From positions 124,001 to 188,000 of the forward strand of contig SUYC01000004.1 in assembly GCA_015060625.1 (NCBI GenBank): DNA of 64,000 nucleotides. The letters run 5' to 3'. Position numbers and translations under genes: made by a program. This document shows positions 29,022 through 37,817 of the stretch, piece after piece. Under the pieces are notes generated by a model that was given only the letters and a program-made list of their open reading frames with translations, was not told the DNA's origin and made no database searches. Every line of letters starts with the position of its first letter. Within the stretch, counting starts at the first letter, position 1. This DNA is from Xylanibacter ruminicola (GTDB lineage: Bacteria > Bacteroidota > Bacteroidia > Bacteroidales > Bacteroidaceae).

Positions 29022-29668
29022 TGCTAAACATCAAGACTTTCAGCTTCAACATGCTGCAGGAGAACACCTACGTGGTTTACGACGACACCTGCGAGTGTGT
29101 GATTATAGATTGTGGTGCCTACTATCCTGAGGAGTGCGAGGCATTGGTGAACTTTATCAACGAGCAGCAGCTGAGACCTGTGCACCTGCTTTGTACGCAT
29201 GGCCATTTCGATCACAACTTTGGTATCAACACCGTTTACGACACCTGGGGCCTGAAGCCAGAGATAGCTGCCGAGGATGAGTGGCTGATAAGCGATATCC
29301 CTACCCATTTCGAGGAGATGTCGGGTATAAGACTTAAGCGTACATTCATCAGTCCAGGCCACTTTTTCACCCCCGACGAGGTGATACATTTTGGCAACCA
29401 TGAGTTTAAGCTATTGCGCACACCAGGCCACACCCCAGGTGGTGTTAGTTTCTGGTGCGAGGAAGAGCAGGTGGTGTTTACAGGCGACACCCTGTTCCGC
29501 ATGAGTATAGGCCGCACCGATTTCGAGCGTGGCAGCTATGCCGACATCATTCACAGTCTGCAGCAGGTGCTGGCAGCGCTGCCTGCCGACACTAAGGTTT
29601 ATCCGGGCCATGGTCCGCAATCCACCATCGGCGACGAAAAACAGTATAATCCTTATATGAATGCATAA
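29021..29668 (+). CDS. MBL-fold metallo-hydrolase
   Basis: 215 aa metallo-beta-lactamase fold. The zinc motif is CTHGHFDHNFG (about 60-70), followed by a His in RTPGHTPGGVSF, Asp in FTGDTLF and a final His in PGHGP. These are the ligands of glyoxalase-II-like hydrolases. Family members hydrolyse thioesters such as S-lactoylglutathione or related compounds; the substrate here is unknown. It is the last gene of the DUF3298-rsmG unit and ends at the shared hairpin 29671-29700. Confidence 0.88.
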   Translation: MLNIKTFSFNMLQENTYVVYDDTCECVIIDCGAYYPEECEALVNFINEQQLRPVHLLCTHGHFDHNFGINTVYDTWGLKPEIAAEDEWLISDIPTHFEEMSGIRLKRTFISPGHFFTPDEVIHFGNHEFKLLRTPGHTPGGVSFWCEEEQVVFTGDTLFRMSIGRTDFERGSYADIIHSLQQVLAALPADTKVYPGHGPQSTIGDEKQYNPYMNA

Positions 29669-29670
29669 AA

Positions 29671-29700
29671 AAAAGAGTTGGTGTTTAAACCAACTCTTTT
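29671..29700. terminator. Convergent terminator overlapping sulP end
   Basis: AAAAGAGTTGGT (29671-29682) pairs perfectly with ACCAACTCTTTT (29689-29700), a 12-bp stem with a 6-nt loop. The stop codon of the convergent SulP gene lies in the loop, so one hairpin serves both operons. Confidence 0.85.
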
Positions 29701-31385
29701 GCTCTTTCAAGTGCGATATTGATGTGCGAACAAATGTTTTCGTTGCCCAATATCTTATTAAATCCAGCCTTATTCAGCACAGCCTGTACCTTTGGGTTCA
29801 CACCCGAGAGCACCACCTGTATGCCCTCAGCCTGACTCATGGTGCACAGGTTCGTCAGGTTGTGGATACCCGTTGAATCGACGAAAGGCACCTTACGCAT
29901 ACGGATGATGCGCACTTTGGGTCGCTGATTGCGCAAGCTGGCCATAATCTCCTCGAACTTGTTACCTGCTCCAAAGAAGTAAGGACCGTTAATCTCGTAA
30001 ACCTCAACGCCCTCGGGGATAGTCAGGTGCTCCAGATTGCCCATCTGGAAGTCGCTCTGCTCCTCCTCTGGGTCGATCTCATCGCTAATCACCTTCACAT
30101 CTGTAGTCTCGGCCATACGACGCATAAAGAGCAAGCATGCGCAAATCAGTCCCACCTCGATAGCGATGGTGAGGTCGAAGATTACAGTCAGAAGGAAAGT
30201 AACACAAAGCACGATGACGTCGCTCTTAGGATTCTTCATGATTGATGCAAACGAGCGCCATCCGCTCATGTTGTAGCTCACAATCACCAGCACACCAGCC
30301 AGACAGGCCATGGGGATATACTGTGCCAGCGGCATGAGGAAGAGGAAGATGAGCAGCAGCACGGCAGCATGCACGATACCAGCCACAGGCGTACGTCCAC
30401 CATTATTAATATTGGTCATGGTACGTGCGATGGCACCAGTAGCTGGGATACCTCCAAATATAGGACTTGCCAGGTTAGCCACACCCTGTGCAATCAATTC
30501 GGTATTAGAGTCGTGGCGGTCGCCAATAACACCGTCAGCCACCGTGGCTGAAAGCAAAGATTCTATAGCACCCAAAATGGCGATGGTGATAGCTGGCGAC
30601 ACCAGACCCTTAATCACATCCCACGACAAAGCAGGCATTTCGGCCTCGGGCAACTGATTCGAAATACTGAATCGGTCGCCGATAGTTTCTATACTCATAA
30701 CGCCGGCATACTGCTTGAGCAGCAGGGCAGCAACAGTCATCACGATAATAGCAATCAGCGATCCAGGCAGCTTTTTCAGCACGCTGTTGTACTTGGCAAT
30801 CATGGGCCATATGGCAATCACAGCCACCGATCCGATACCCACAGCCGTGCTCCACCAGTCGATGGTACCAAAGTCGCCGATATAGGCGCCCCACTTCTCG
30901 ATAAAGTCGCTGGGCACACTCTCCATGGTCAAACCAAACAGGTCTTTAATCTGGGTGGTAAAGATGGTGAGTGCAATACCGCTTGTGAATCCCACCACGA
31001 TGGGATAAGGTATGTATTTGATGATGGTTCCCAAGTGCAGCACACCAAACATGATGAGGAACACGCCAGCCATGAGCGTGGCTATTGTCAGTCCCTCGAA
31101 ACCATACTGCTGTATGATACCATAGATAATAATGATAAAGGCACCAGTAGGTCCACCGATCTGAACTTTCGAACCACCCAGCAACGAGATAATCAGTCCG
31201 GCTACGATGGCGGTGATGATACCCTTCTCAGGGGTTACACCTGATGCAATACCAAAAGCGATGGCCAGTGGCAGTGCAACGATACCCACGATGATACCAG
31301 CCAGCAAGTCGGTGGTAAACTGTTGTTTGTTGTAGTGCCGAAGTGTAGATAATAGCTTCGGTTTGAATGCAAATGTTGTCATCAT
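29685..31385 (-). CDS. SulP-family anion permease with STAS domain
   Basis: 566 aa. About residues 1-420 form the SulP membrane domain, with the family signature GLYSAIVAG-like stretch replaced by KGIITAIVAGLIISLLGGSK and QIGGPTGAFIIIIYG. The C-terminal STAS domain (about 445-560) has VPFVDSTGIHNLTNL, where the Ser-Thr pair is the usual phosphorylation or nucleotide site. It is a sulfate, bicarbonate or dicarboxylate transporter, and the substrate cannot be told from sequence. ATG 31385 and 31382 are both possible. A minus-strand TACTTTTG box lies at plus-strand 31424-31431. Confidence 0.9.
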   Translation of the reverse strand: MMTTFAFKPKLLSTLRHYNKQQFTTDLLAGIIVGIVALPLAIAFGIASGVTPEKGIITAIVAGLIISLLGGSKVQIGGPTGAFIIIIYGIIQQYGFEGLTIATLMAGVFLIMFGVLHLGTIIKYIPYPIVVGFTSGIALTIFTTQIKDLFGLTMESVPSDFIEKWGAYIGDFGTIDWWSTAVGIGSVAVIAIWPMIAKYNSVLKKLPGSLIAIIVMTVAALLLKQYAGVMSIETIGDRFSISNQLPEAEMPALSWDVIKGLVSPAITIAILGAIESLLSATVADGVIGDRHDSNTELIAQGVANLASPIFGGIPATGAIARTMTNINNGGRTPVAGIVHAAVLLLIFLFLMPLAQYIPMACLAGVLVIVSYNMSGWRSFASIMKNPKSDVIVLCVTFLLTVIFDLTIAIEVGLICACLLFMRRMAETTDVKVISDEIDPEEEQSDFQMGNLEHLTIPEGVEVYEINGPYFFGAGNKFEEIMASLRNQRPKVRIIRMRKVPFVDSTGIHNLTNLCTMSQAEGIQVVLSGVNPKVQAVLNKAGFNKILGNENICSHINIALERAKELV

Positions 31386-31423
31386 CTTGTTGTAAATGTC
31401 ATGTTATCTTGAAAAAACGGGTG

Positions 31424-31492
31424 CAAAAGTATAAAAAAAACAAAAAAGTAGCAACGTTTGCGCTAACATATTGCAAAAAAAATGTATTTTTG
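31424..31492. promoter_or_regulatory. Divergent -7 boxes for sulP and lipoprotein
   Basis: Minus-strand TACTTTTG (plus 31424-31431) faces sulP. Plus-strand TATTTTTG (31485-31492) faces the lipoprotein gene at 31544. The region is A/T-rich and holds no other recognisable signal. Confidence 0.5.
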
Positions 31493-31543
31493 TTGCCACA
31501 TATCAAGTCAATTTTATTGTTTTACTTAAAAATTCAAAGCATT

Positions 31544-32164
31544 ATGAAAAAAGTACTTATCGCAGTTGTGGCCTGCTTGGCCATGGGTGTCGCATCTTGC
31601 GGAAACAAAACTCAGGCTCCTATTGAGGTTACCGACAGTACTACCGTTGAACAAGCCGACGAGGTAGCCGCACTCACCATCACCGCCCTCACAGAGCAGA
31701 TTGAGGCCAAGGATGCCAACAAGCTCCAGGAGACACTGGCCTCTGTACAGGAACAAGTAAAAGAGTTCGTTACCAAGAATCCTGAGCTCGCCAAGGAGTA
31801 TGTAACCAAGGTTCAGGAGTTCCTGAAGGCCAATGCCGAGCAGATCAAGGCTTTTGCTGGCGACAATGCCGCTGTAGCTGCTGCTGTAGAGACCATCACG
31901 ACAGCACCAGCCGAAGCCGTTGTCAACACCCTTACCAGTGCAGTAGGTGGTGCAGAGGCAGCAGGTCAGGCAGCAGCCGACAGTGCCAAGAAGGCAGCCG
32001 ATGCAGTTGTAGAAGGCGCCAAGAAGGCAGGCCAGGATGCTATCGATAATACCAAGAAGGCCGCTGAAGACGCTGCCAATGCAGCTAAGGAAGACGCCAA
32101 GAAGAAGGCTAATGATGCCATCGACGAGGGTGCCAACAAGCTGAAGAAGGGTCTGGGCCTTTAA
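31544..32164 (+). CDS. Ala/Lys-rich helical lipoprotein
   Basis: 206 aa. The lipoprotein signal is AVVACLAMGVASC. The mature protein is almost wholly amphipathic helix, with Ala-Lys-Asp rich repeats toward the C-terminus (AAADSAKKAADAVVEGAKKA, DNTKKAAEDAANAAKEDAKK). These resemble LEA-like or apolipoprotein-like 11-residue repeats. ATG 31544 is chosen because it starts the signal peptide and follows the -7 box at 31485. It probably sits in the periplasm or outer membrane inner leaflet; a stress or envelope-protective role would be inference only. Confidence 0.8.
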   Translation: MKKVLIAVVACLAMGVASCGNKTQAPIEVTDSTTVEQADEVAALTITALTEQIEAKDANKLQETLASVQEQVKEFVTKNPELAKEYVTKVQEFLKANAEQIKAFAGDNAAVAAAVETITTAPAEAVVNTLTSAVGGAEAAGQAAADSAKKAADAVVEGAKKAGQDAIDNTKKAAEDAANAAKEDAKKKANDAIDEGANKLKKGLGL

Positions 32165-32177
32165 TCGGTCATCGCAC

Positions 32178-32927
32178 TTATTTCAAAGTCAACTCTACTG
32201 GGCAGTGATCGCTGCCCAGTATTTGTGTATGTATCTGGGCATCGTTGATACGTTCGCACAGGCGATTGCTCACCACAAAGTAGTCGATACGCCAGCCAGC
32301 ATTCTTTTGTCGAGCCTGGAAACGGTAGCTCCACCACGAGTAGGTTACCTGCTCAGGATACTTGTAGCGGAACGAGTCGGTAAAGCCACTTGCCAACAGG
32401 TTTGAGAACTGCTGGCGCTCCTGGTCAGTAAAGCCCGCATTCATGCGATTGGTCTTTGGATTCTTCAGGTCGATCTCCTGGTGAGCCACATTCAGGTCGC
32501 CACACAGAATCACAGGTTTCTTGGCATCCAGGCGCTTCAGATAGTCACGGAAATCGTTCTCCCATGTCATTCGATAGTCCAGACGCTTCAACCCGTCCTG
32601 CGAGTTCGGGGTGTAGCAGGTTACCAGATAAAAATCCTGCATCTCCAGTGTTATCACACGCCCCTCGTGGTCGTGCTCGTCGATACCAATGCCATAGGCC
32701 ACGCTCAGTGGGTGGTGCTTGGTAAAGATTGCCGTGCCACTATATCCCTTCTTGTCGGCATAGTTCCAGTAGCTCTCGTAGCCCTCAAAATCCAAGTCCA
32801 ACTGTCCTGCCTGCATTTTTGTTTCCTGCAGACAGAAGAAATCAGCATCCAACTGGCGAAAGGTATCACTAAATCCCTTCGCTTCGCACGCCCTCAGACC
32901 GTTCACATTCCAACTAATCAGTCTCAT
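32178..32927 (-). CDS. xth: Exodeoxyribonuclease III
   Basis: 249 aa of the EEP (exonuclease-endonuclease-phosphatase) fold. It is an AP endonuclease and 3' exonuclease in base excision repair. Motifs: [11 protein letters not shown] with the metal-binding Asn, CLQETKM with the catalytic Glu, [20 protein letters not shown] and the terminal GSDHCPVEL with the catalytic Asp-His. Three in-frame starts are clustered (GTG 32933, ATG 32930, ATG 32927). The last is best spaced from AGGAG and gives the family's MRLISWN N-terminus. It is convergent with the lipoprotein gene, 13 nt apart. Confidence 0.95.
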   Translation of the reverse strand: MRLISWNVNGLRACEAKGFSDTFRQLDADFFCLQETKMQAGQLDLDFEGYESYWNYADKKGYSGTAIFTKHHPLSVAYGIGIDEHDHEGRVITLEMQDFYLVTCYTPNSQDGLKRLDYRMTWENDFRDYLKRLDAKKPVILCGDLNVAHQEIDLKNPKTNRMNAGFTDQERQQFSNLLASGFTDSFRYKYPEQVTYSWWSYRFQARQKNAGWRIDYFVVSNRLCERINDAQIHTQILGSDHCPVELTLK

Positions 32928-33004
32928 CATCACTCCTTATTACAAAATCGTTATTCAATTCAGTATTAGGGGCCAGCTTTTTGATTGCTGACCCCCAACT
33001 CTTA

Positions 33005-34390
33005 TTACTTAGTCTCTTCCTTAGTTTTGGCAGTTGCCTTTTTCGCTGCCGTCTTTTTGGCCGCAGGCTTCTTTTCTGCCTTAGGCTTGTTAGCCTCCAA
33101 CTTCTCAATCTTGGCCTTCAGTCGGGTTATCTCCTTATCCTTCATCTCGATCTCGTCACCCTGATTCTTGATAGTGGTGAGCAGTCCTTCCAGCTCATCA
33201 TTGTCGATATCGAGCGGATAGAGAGCATTCACACGGTTGATAAAGTCGCCCAGGATGTTCATATAGTTAGTGAAGGCATCAAACGGTCCGCTGTAGATGC
33301 CACGGTCCAGTCCCACATTAGATGGCTTGGTGGTCATGAAGCGGAAGTTGTTTGAGGCCTGCAGATAATCCCAGTCCTGATTGATACGCGGGTCGTTGGC
33401 GATGCGCAGGCGGTCGGCCACGCTATAGAGCTTGGTGAAAGCCTCGCGCTGCATGGCGTTACCCAACCAGCAACTCACGTCGCGCTCCTCGTCCACCCAT
33501 GAGAGCGTATCAGGCACGTCGATCTGCCCCACACTCTTGCAGGCCTTACAAATCTCAGTAGGCGTAGAGAAGGTGATGCCCTTGGCCTTGGCCTGAGCAG
33601 GCAGTGCCTTCAGGAATTCGAGGATATTGCTCGAAAGTGGCTGTGCGATACCGAGGGCCGAGAGTTCCATGAAGATATTGATAATCTGCTCCTCTTCCGG
33701 CAGTCGGGCGATGCGGTCGATATAGGCATCAGCAAAGAGTGGATAGCCGTCCCACTCCGAGTTGTTGAAGCGCAGCGAGATATCGTCAGAGAGTTCGATG
33801 TCGCGCAGCAACAGCTTCAGGTTGGGTGCCAGGTTGCAGTGGTACACATAGTGTGGACTCTTCCATCCCAGCACGTGCTTGGCACCTTCGGTGAGCATGC
33901 CCTTGAATCCCATCGATGCCACCTGAGCGCCGATATCATCGCTATAGATGAGCGACGAGTTGCGCAGCACGGTAGGCTTCTTGCCAAAGAGCTCCTCGAT
34001 TTTAGCAGCCTGCTTCTTCACGTCGGCAGCAAAGCTGTCGGGGTTAGCCAGCGACGACAGTCCGTGGCTGTAAGGCTCGGCCAGAAACTCCACGCAGCCC
34101 GTCTCGTTCATAGCCTGCAGCTTTTCCAGCACCTGTGGTGCGTGCATCTCCAGCTGCTCAATGCCAGTGCCACTCAGTGAGAATGCCACCTTGAAGTATT
34201 TGCCATGCTCGTTGATCATATCGTGCAGGGCATTCAGGGCGGGCATATAAGAGCGCTCGGCAATGTCGCTGATGCTACGCTCATTCTCGTAGTCATCATA
34301 GTAATAATGATCGGTACCGATATCAAAGAAACGGTAGCGTTTCAGATGAATAATCTGATGTATCTCAAAATATAAACAAATCGTTTTCAT
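33005..34390 (-). CDS. GH57 glycoside hydrolase (alpha-amylase type)
   Basis: 461 aa. The catalytic (beta/alpha)7 domain spans about 1-300; region I reads YFEIHQIIHLKRY and region II CVEFLAEPYSHGLSSL. Family GH57 cleaves alpha-1,4 glucan with retention. Together with the following GT4 and debranching genes it forms the usual Bacteroidota glycogen/starch cluster. An alpha-helical domain (about 300-400) and a short coiled coil (about 405-435, KDKEITRLKAKIEKLEA) follow. The end is a Lys/Ala-rich histone-H1-like tail (AEKKPAAKKTAAKKATAKT). There is no signal peptide, so it is cytoplasmic. Confidence 0.88.
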   Translation of the reverse strand: MKTICLYFEIHQIIHLKRYRFFDIGTDHYYYDDYENERSISDIAERSYMPALNALHDMINEHGKYFKVAFSLSGTGIEQLEMHAPQVLEKLQAMNETGCVEFLAEPYSHGLSSLANPDSFAADVKKQAAKIEELFGKKPTVLRNSSLIYSDDIGAQVASMGFKGMLTEGAKHVLGWKSPHYVYHCNLAPNLKLLLRDIELSDDISLRFNNSEWDGYPLFADAYIDRIARLPEEEQIINIFMELSALGIAQPLSSNILEFLKALPAQAKAKGITFSTPTEICKACKSVGQIDVPDTLSWVDEERDVSCWLGNAMQREAFTKLYSVADRLRIANDPRINQDWDYLQASNNFRFMTTKPSNVGLDRGIYSGPFDAFTNYMNILGDFINRVNALYPLDIDNDELEGLLTTIKNQGDEIEMKDKEITRLKAKIEKLEANKPKAEKKPAAKKTAAKKATAKTKEETK

Positions 34391-34428
34391 AATTCAATTC
34401 TCAATTATCAATTTTCAATTATCAATTG
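34391..34428. repeat. AT-rich CAATTATCAATT repeats
   Basis: Drifting units of CAATTCTCAATTATCAATTT fill the whole gap between the GT4 and GH57 genes. They are similar to the repeat at 12260-12294. Confidence 0.6.
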
Positions 34429-34432
34429 TTGG

Positions 34433-35701
34433 TTATTCCCATCCTAAAGTGCGGAGGTAGAGTGTACGGATCCAGCGCCCCACCTTCTCCCATGTAATCT
34501 GGTCAACCTCTTTCTTTCCCTCTTCCTTGAGGTAGTTAAAGAGCGACTCGTTATGACAGATAGAGTAGATGGCATCTGCCAGCGCATGAATGTCCCAGTA
34601 ATCCACCTTGATACAGTTATCAAGAATTTCGGCACATCCACTCTGCTTAGAGATGATACTTGGAGTTCCGCACTGCATGGCCTCGAGCGGCGAGATACCG
34701 AATGGTTCGCTCACCGAAGGCATGACATATACATCAGAGTTTTTCAGGCACTCGTAAACCTGCTTGCCTCGCATAAATCCTGGGAAGTGGAATCTGTCGG
34801 CAATGCCACGTTCGGCAGCCAGCTGAATCATGGCGTCCATCATGTCGCCCGAACCAGCCATACAGAAACGCACGTTACGTGTGCGATGCAGCACCATGTT
34901 GGCAGCCTCGACAAAGTACTCCGGTCCCTTCTGCATGGTGATACGCCCCAGGAAGGTAACCACCTTTTCCTTGTCGGTATGATCCGGACGTGGAATATCC
35001 TGATACTCCTGTGGCAGGGGATATACCGCATTATGCACGGTGAAGCACTTGCGTGGGTCCTGATGATACTGGTTGATAACCGTCTGTCGTGTCAGTTCGG
35101 ATACACACATAATACAATCAGCCCAGTCCATACCATTTTTCTCGATCGAATAGACGGTGGGGTTCACCCTGCCGCGCGAACGGTCGAAGTCGGTGGCGTG
35201 GACATGGATACACAGTGGCTTTCCACTCACCTGCTTGGCATGTATGCCAGCCGGGAATGTGAGCCAGTCGTGAGCGTGAATGATATCAAACTCCTCGGTT
35301 CGTGCCACCTGTCCGGCAATAATCGAGTAGTTATTGATTTCCTCGTGCAGGTTGCCCGGATAACCACCGGCAAACTCCATGGCACCAAGGTCGTTCACGT
35401 TCATATAGTTAAAGTCGGCGTAGATATGTTCGCGCAACTTAAAATAGTAGTCGGGGTCCATGATATTTCCCACGCGCTGCTTAACGTAATCATAATCGAC
35501 GTCGCGCCACGCAATGGGCACGGCGTTCATCGCCACGATACGGCAGGCATGCTGACTCTCATCGCCAAAGGGGTGTGGCAGGCATAGCACTGTCTCCACG
35601 TCGCCCTGGGCTTTCAGTCCCTCAGATATTCCATAGTTAGCTGTGGCAAGTCCACCAAACACATGAGGAGGATACTCCCATCCAAACATTAATACCTTCA
35701 T
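34433..35701 (-). CDS. GT4-type glycogen synthase-like glycosyltransferase
   Basis: 422 aa, GT-B fold. The N-terminal WEYPPHVFGGLATANYG is the ADP/UDP-glucose synthase entry motif. Next are HAHDWLTFPAGIHAK (about 144-158), VTFLGRITMQKGPEYFVEA (about 247-265) and the C-terminal nucleotide-sugar motif SEPFGISPLEAMQCGTPSI (about 335-353, with the E-x7-E pair). It would elongate alpha-1,4 glucan from a nucleotide sugar. It is the middle gene of the debranching-synthase-GH57 operon, 12 nt after the debranching gene. Confidence 0.9.
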   Translation of the reverse strand: MKVLMFGWEYPPHVFGGLATANYGISEGLKAQGDVETVLCLPHPFGDESQHACRIVAMNAVPIAWRDVDYDYVKQRVGNIMDPDYYFKLREHIYADFNYMNVNDLGAMEFAGGYPGNLHEEINNYSIIAGQVARTEEFDIIHAHDWLTFPAGIHAKQVSGKPLCIHVHATDFDRSRGRVNPTVYSIEKNGMDWADCIMCVSELTRQTVINQYHQDPRKCFTVHNAVYPLPQEYQDIPRPDHTDKEKVVTFLGRITMQKGPEYFVEAANMVLHRTRNVRFCMAGSGDMMDAMIQLAAERGIADRFHFPGFMRGKQVYECLKNSDVYVMPSVSEPFGISPLEAMQCGTPSIISKQSGCAEILDNCIKVDYWDIHALADAIYSICHNESLFNYLKEEGKKEVDQITWEKVGRWIRTLYLRTLGWE

Positions 35702-35713
35702 AGCAGTTCCTCC

Positions 35714-37663
35714 TTACTTTTGATATGAATACTTTTCCATCAACTTGAGCGTGCGCAGAATCTCAGCCACGTTCATTGCAAACGACATGGCGCCACGGCC
35801 ATGGAATGGCGGGTTACCGTCGAAGAGTTCCGAGATGGTGCCGATGGCATGATAGTCCATCTCATCCTCATAGCCCACCAGCTGTCGCTCGATAAACGAG
35901 AGGCGTGAGCGCTTGTAGAGCTTCAGACAGGCCTCCATATAGAATCCGCCCAGCCAAGGCCATGCGGTACCCTGGTGGTAGGCATAGTCACGCTGTGCCT
36001 GCGGCCCCACATATATAGGATTATAGCCCCCACTCTTTGGTGATAGCGACCTCAGTCCCTTAGGTGTGAGCAACTCGCGCGTGCAGATGTCCACCACGCT
36101 CTTCATCTGTTGCTGATTCAGTGGCGAGTAGTCGAGGGCCACAGCGAAGATCATGTTCGGACGCACGCTCCAGTCCATCATCGTGCCATCCACATAGTCG
36201 AGCAAATAGCCATACTCGTTCACAAAGGTTTCGACAAACGACTCCTTCACCTTGGCGGCCAGTTTTTCAATCATCTCGGCGCCCTTCACATCGCCCTTCT
36301 CGCTGGCCATCGAGGCACAGAATTTCAGGGCGTTATACCACAGGGCATTAAACTCCACGATATAGCCCGAGCGTGGCACCACGGGGCGCCCGTTGGCCGT
36401 TGAGTTCATCCAGGTCACAGCCTTGTCGCGACCGTTCGAGTAGAGCAGTCCGTTGTCGTCCAGTCGCAAGTTTGGATGCTTGCCGTCCAGGATATATTTC
36501 ACAATCTTATGCAGCAGCTTGCCATACATCTCGAAGCACTTGTCGCGCCCCACCTCCTTGGCATATTGCTGCATGGCCCATACTGCCCAGAGGGGCACGT
36601 CGGGCTGCTCCATCTCATATATCTTGCCGCTCAGTGGTTTCTCCTCCATAAAGGCTCTCAGGTCGCGCTCGGCAGTCATCATCACCTTTTCAAAATAGTC
36701 CACCTCGCCAATAGCGAGTGTCAATCCAGGCAGGGCGATGAATGTATCGCGTGCACGGCACTTAAACCAGGGATAGCCAGCCAGCAGGTATCGATCGTGA
36801 TTTTTCTCCTTGCGATGAAACTGGTGTGCAGCAGTAACCAGACAGTGGTAGAAGTTGTCGCGTGGCACACGGTCGGCCACTTCATCGTCGAACAGTTTCT
36901 TCATGGCCGATGGCTTGATGGCCGATGTAGAACCCGAGAAGATGATGCTCTCGCCCTTCTTGATAGGCATCTCGAAATAGCCAGGCACGTAGAGGTCCTC
37001 GTTCGAAGCATAGCCACGCTCCTGCTCCTTGGGATACTCCACGCCACGATACCAGTCGGGCTGGAAGATAAACTCATTTTTCTTCGAGAACTGCATGTAC
37101 AAGTCGGGATAGCCGGCATACATACAGGTTTTGATGCCATTATCCACAGCGCTGTACTCGCGACTGGCGGTAGCGTTCTCGTGTGTAAACTGTCGCACAC
37201 TGCGGAATGCGAGGAATGGACGGAAACGGAGTGTAGTAGCCGAATGTGCGTCCACCAATGTGTAACGAATCAAGATACGATCCTCGTAATGCTGAAAGAT
37301 CACCTCTTTTTTCAAAATCACACCACCAACGCGATAAGTAGTAGTAGGAACGGTAGTGGCGTCAAATTCTTGGATGTACTTGTGTCCGTTAGGACTAAAA
37401 TTGTTGCCCTGATACTTGTGCAGTCCGAGGTTGAACTCGGCTCCATGCTGGATAACCGTACAGTCGAGCGACGAAAGCAGCACATGGTTTTCATCGTCCA
37501 ACTCAGGCACGGGCACTACCAGCAGTCCGTGGTATTTTCGCGTATTGCAGTCCACCAGTGTGGAGCTGCTATAGGCGCCCGAACGATTTGTTCGGAGGTA
37601 CTCGCGGACCAGACTTTCCTGCAGGTTAGTCATCACGGCCTTTTCTAAACGTAGGTAGCTCAT
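35714..37663 (-). CDS. Glycogen debranching enzyme
   Basis: 649 aa amylo-alpha-1,6-glucosidase type (GH133). The N-terminal beta-sandwich domain begins LVREYLRTNRSGAYSSSTLV and RKYHGLLVVPV. The C-terminal (alpha/alpha)6 catalytic domain (about 290-640) has YLLAGYPWFKCRARDTFIAL, TWMNSTANGRPVVPRSG and AYHQGTAWPWLGGFY with acidic residues typical of the family. It removes alpha-1,6 branches of glycogen. It is first in the operon, with a consensus minus-strand promoter at 37713-37743. Confidence 0.9.
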   Translation of the reverse strand: MSYLRLEKAVMTNLQESLVREYLRTNRSGAYSSSTLVDCNTRKYHGLLVVPVPELDDENHVLLSSLDCTVIQHGAEFNLGLHKYQGNNFSPNGHKYIQEFDATTVPTTTYRVGGVILKKEVIFQHYEDRILIRYTLVDAHSATTLRFRPFLAFRSVRQFTHENATASREYSAVDNGIKTCMYAGYPDLYMQFSKKNEFIFQPDWYRGVEYPKEQERGYASNEDLYVPGYFEMPIKKGESIIFSGSTSAIKPSAMKKLFDDEVADRVPRDNFYHCLVTAAHQFHRKEKNHDRYLLAGYPWFKCRARDTFIALPGLTLAIGEVDYFEKVMMTAERDLRAFMEEKPLSGKIYEMEQPDVPLWAVWAMQQYAKEVGRDKCFEMYGKLLHKIVKYILDGKHPNLRLDDNGLLYSNGRDKAVTWMNSTANGRPVVPRSGYIVEFNALWYNALKFCASMASEKGDVKGAEMIEKLAAKVKESFVETFVNEYGYLLDYVDGTMMDWSVRPNMIFAVALDYSPLNQQQMKSVVDICTRELLTPKGLRSLSPKSGGYNPIYVGPQAQRDYAYHQGTAWPWLGGFYMEACLKLYKRSRLSFIERQLVGYEDEMDYHAIGTISELFDGNPPFHGRGAMSFAMNVAEILRTLKLMEKYSYQK

Positions 37664-37712
37664 AGTTCCTGTCTAAAAGGTGTTTATTAGTAAATATTCA
37701 AGTTTGATTTTC

Positions 37713-37743
37713 CAAAGGTAGGCATTTTTATGCACAACTCAAA
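37713..37743 (-). promoter_or_regulatory. Consensus promoter of glycogen operon
   Basis: On the minus strand: TTTG (plus 37740-37743), a 19-nt spacer and TACCTTTG (plus 37713-37720). It matches the Bacteroidota consensus and lies about 50 nt upstream of the debranching start. Confidence 0.8.
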
Positions 37744-37789
37744 GAAATCAAAACAACATTTAACATTTATTGATAGTTCACACAAAAAA

Positions 37790-37810
37790 GGTGCGCAAGC
37801 CTTGCGCACC
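37790..37810 (-). terminator. Rho-independent terminator of the dgk-miaA unit
   Basis: The stem GGTGCGCA/TGCGCACC (37790-37797 and 37803-37810) on the minus strand is followed by TTTTTTG. It lies 8 nt after the stop of the kinase gene. Confidence 0.85.
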
Positions 37811-37817
37811 CCATTCG

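Noticed and set aside
32197..32220. 9-bp hairpin ACTGGGCAG/CTGCCCAGT as terminator of the lipoprotein gene
   Set aside because: It lies inside the xth coding sequence over conserved active-site codons and is not followed by a clear T-run, so it is likely coincidental.
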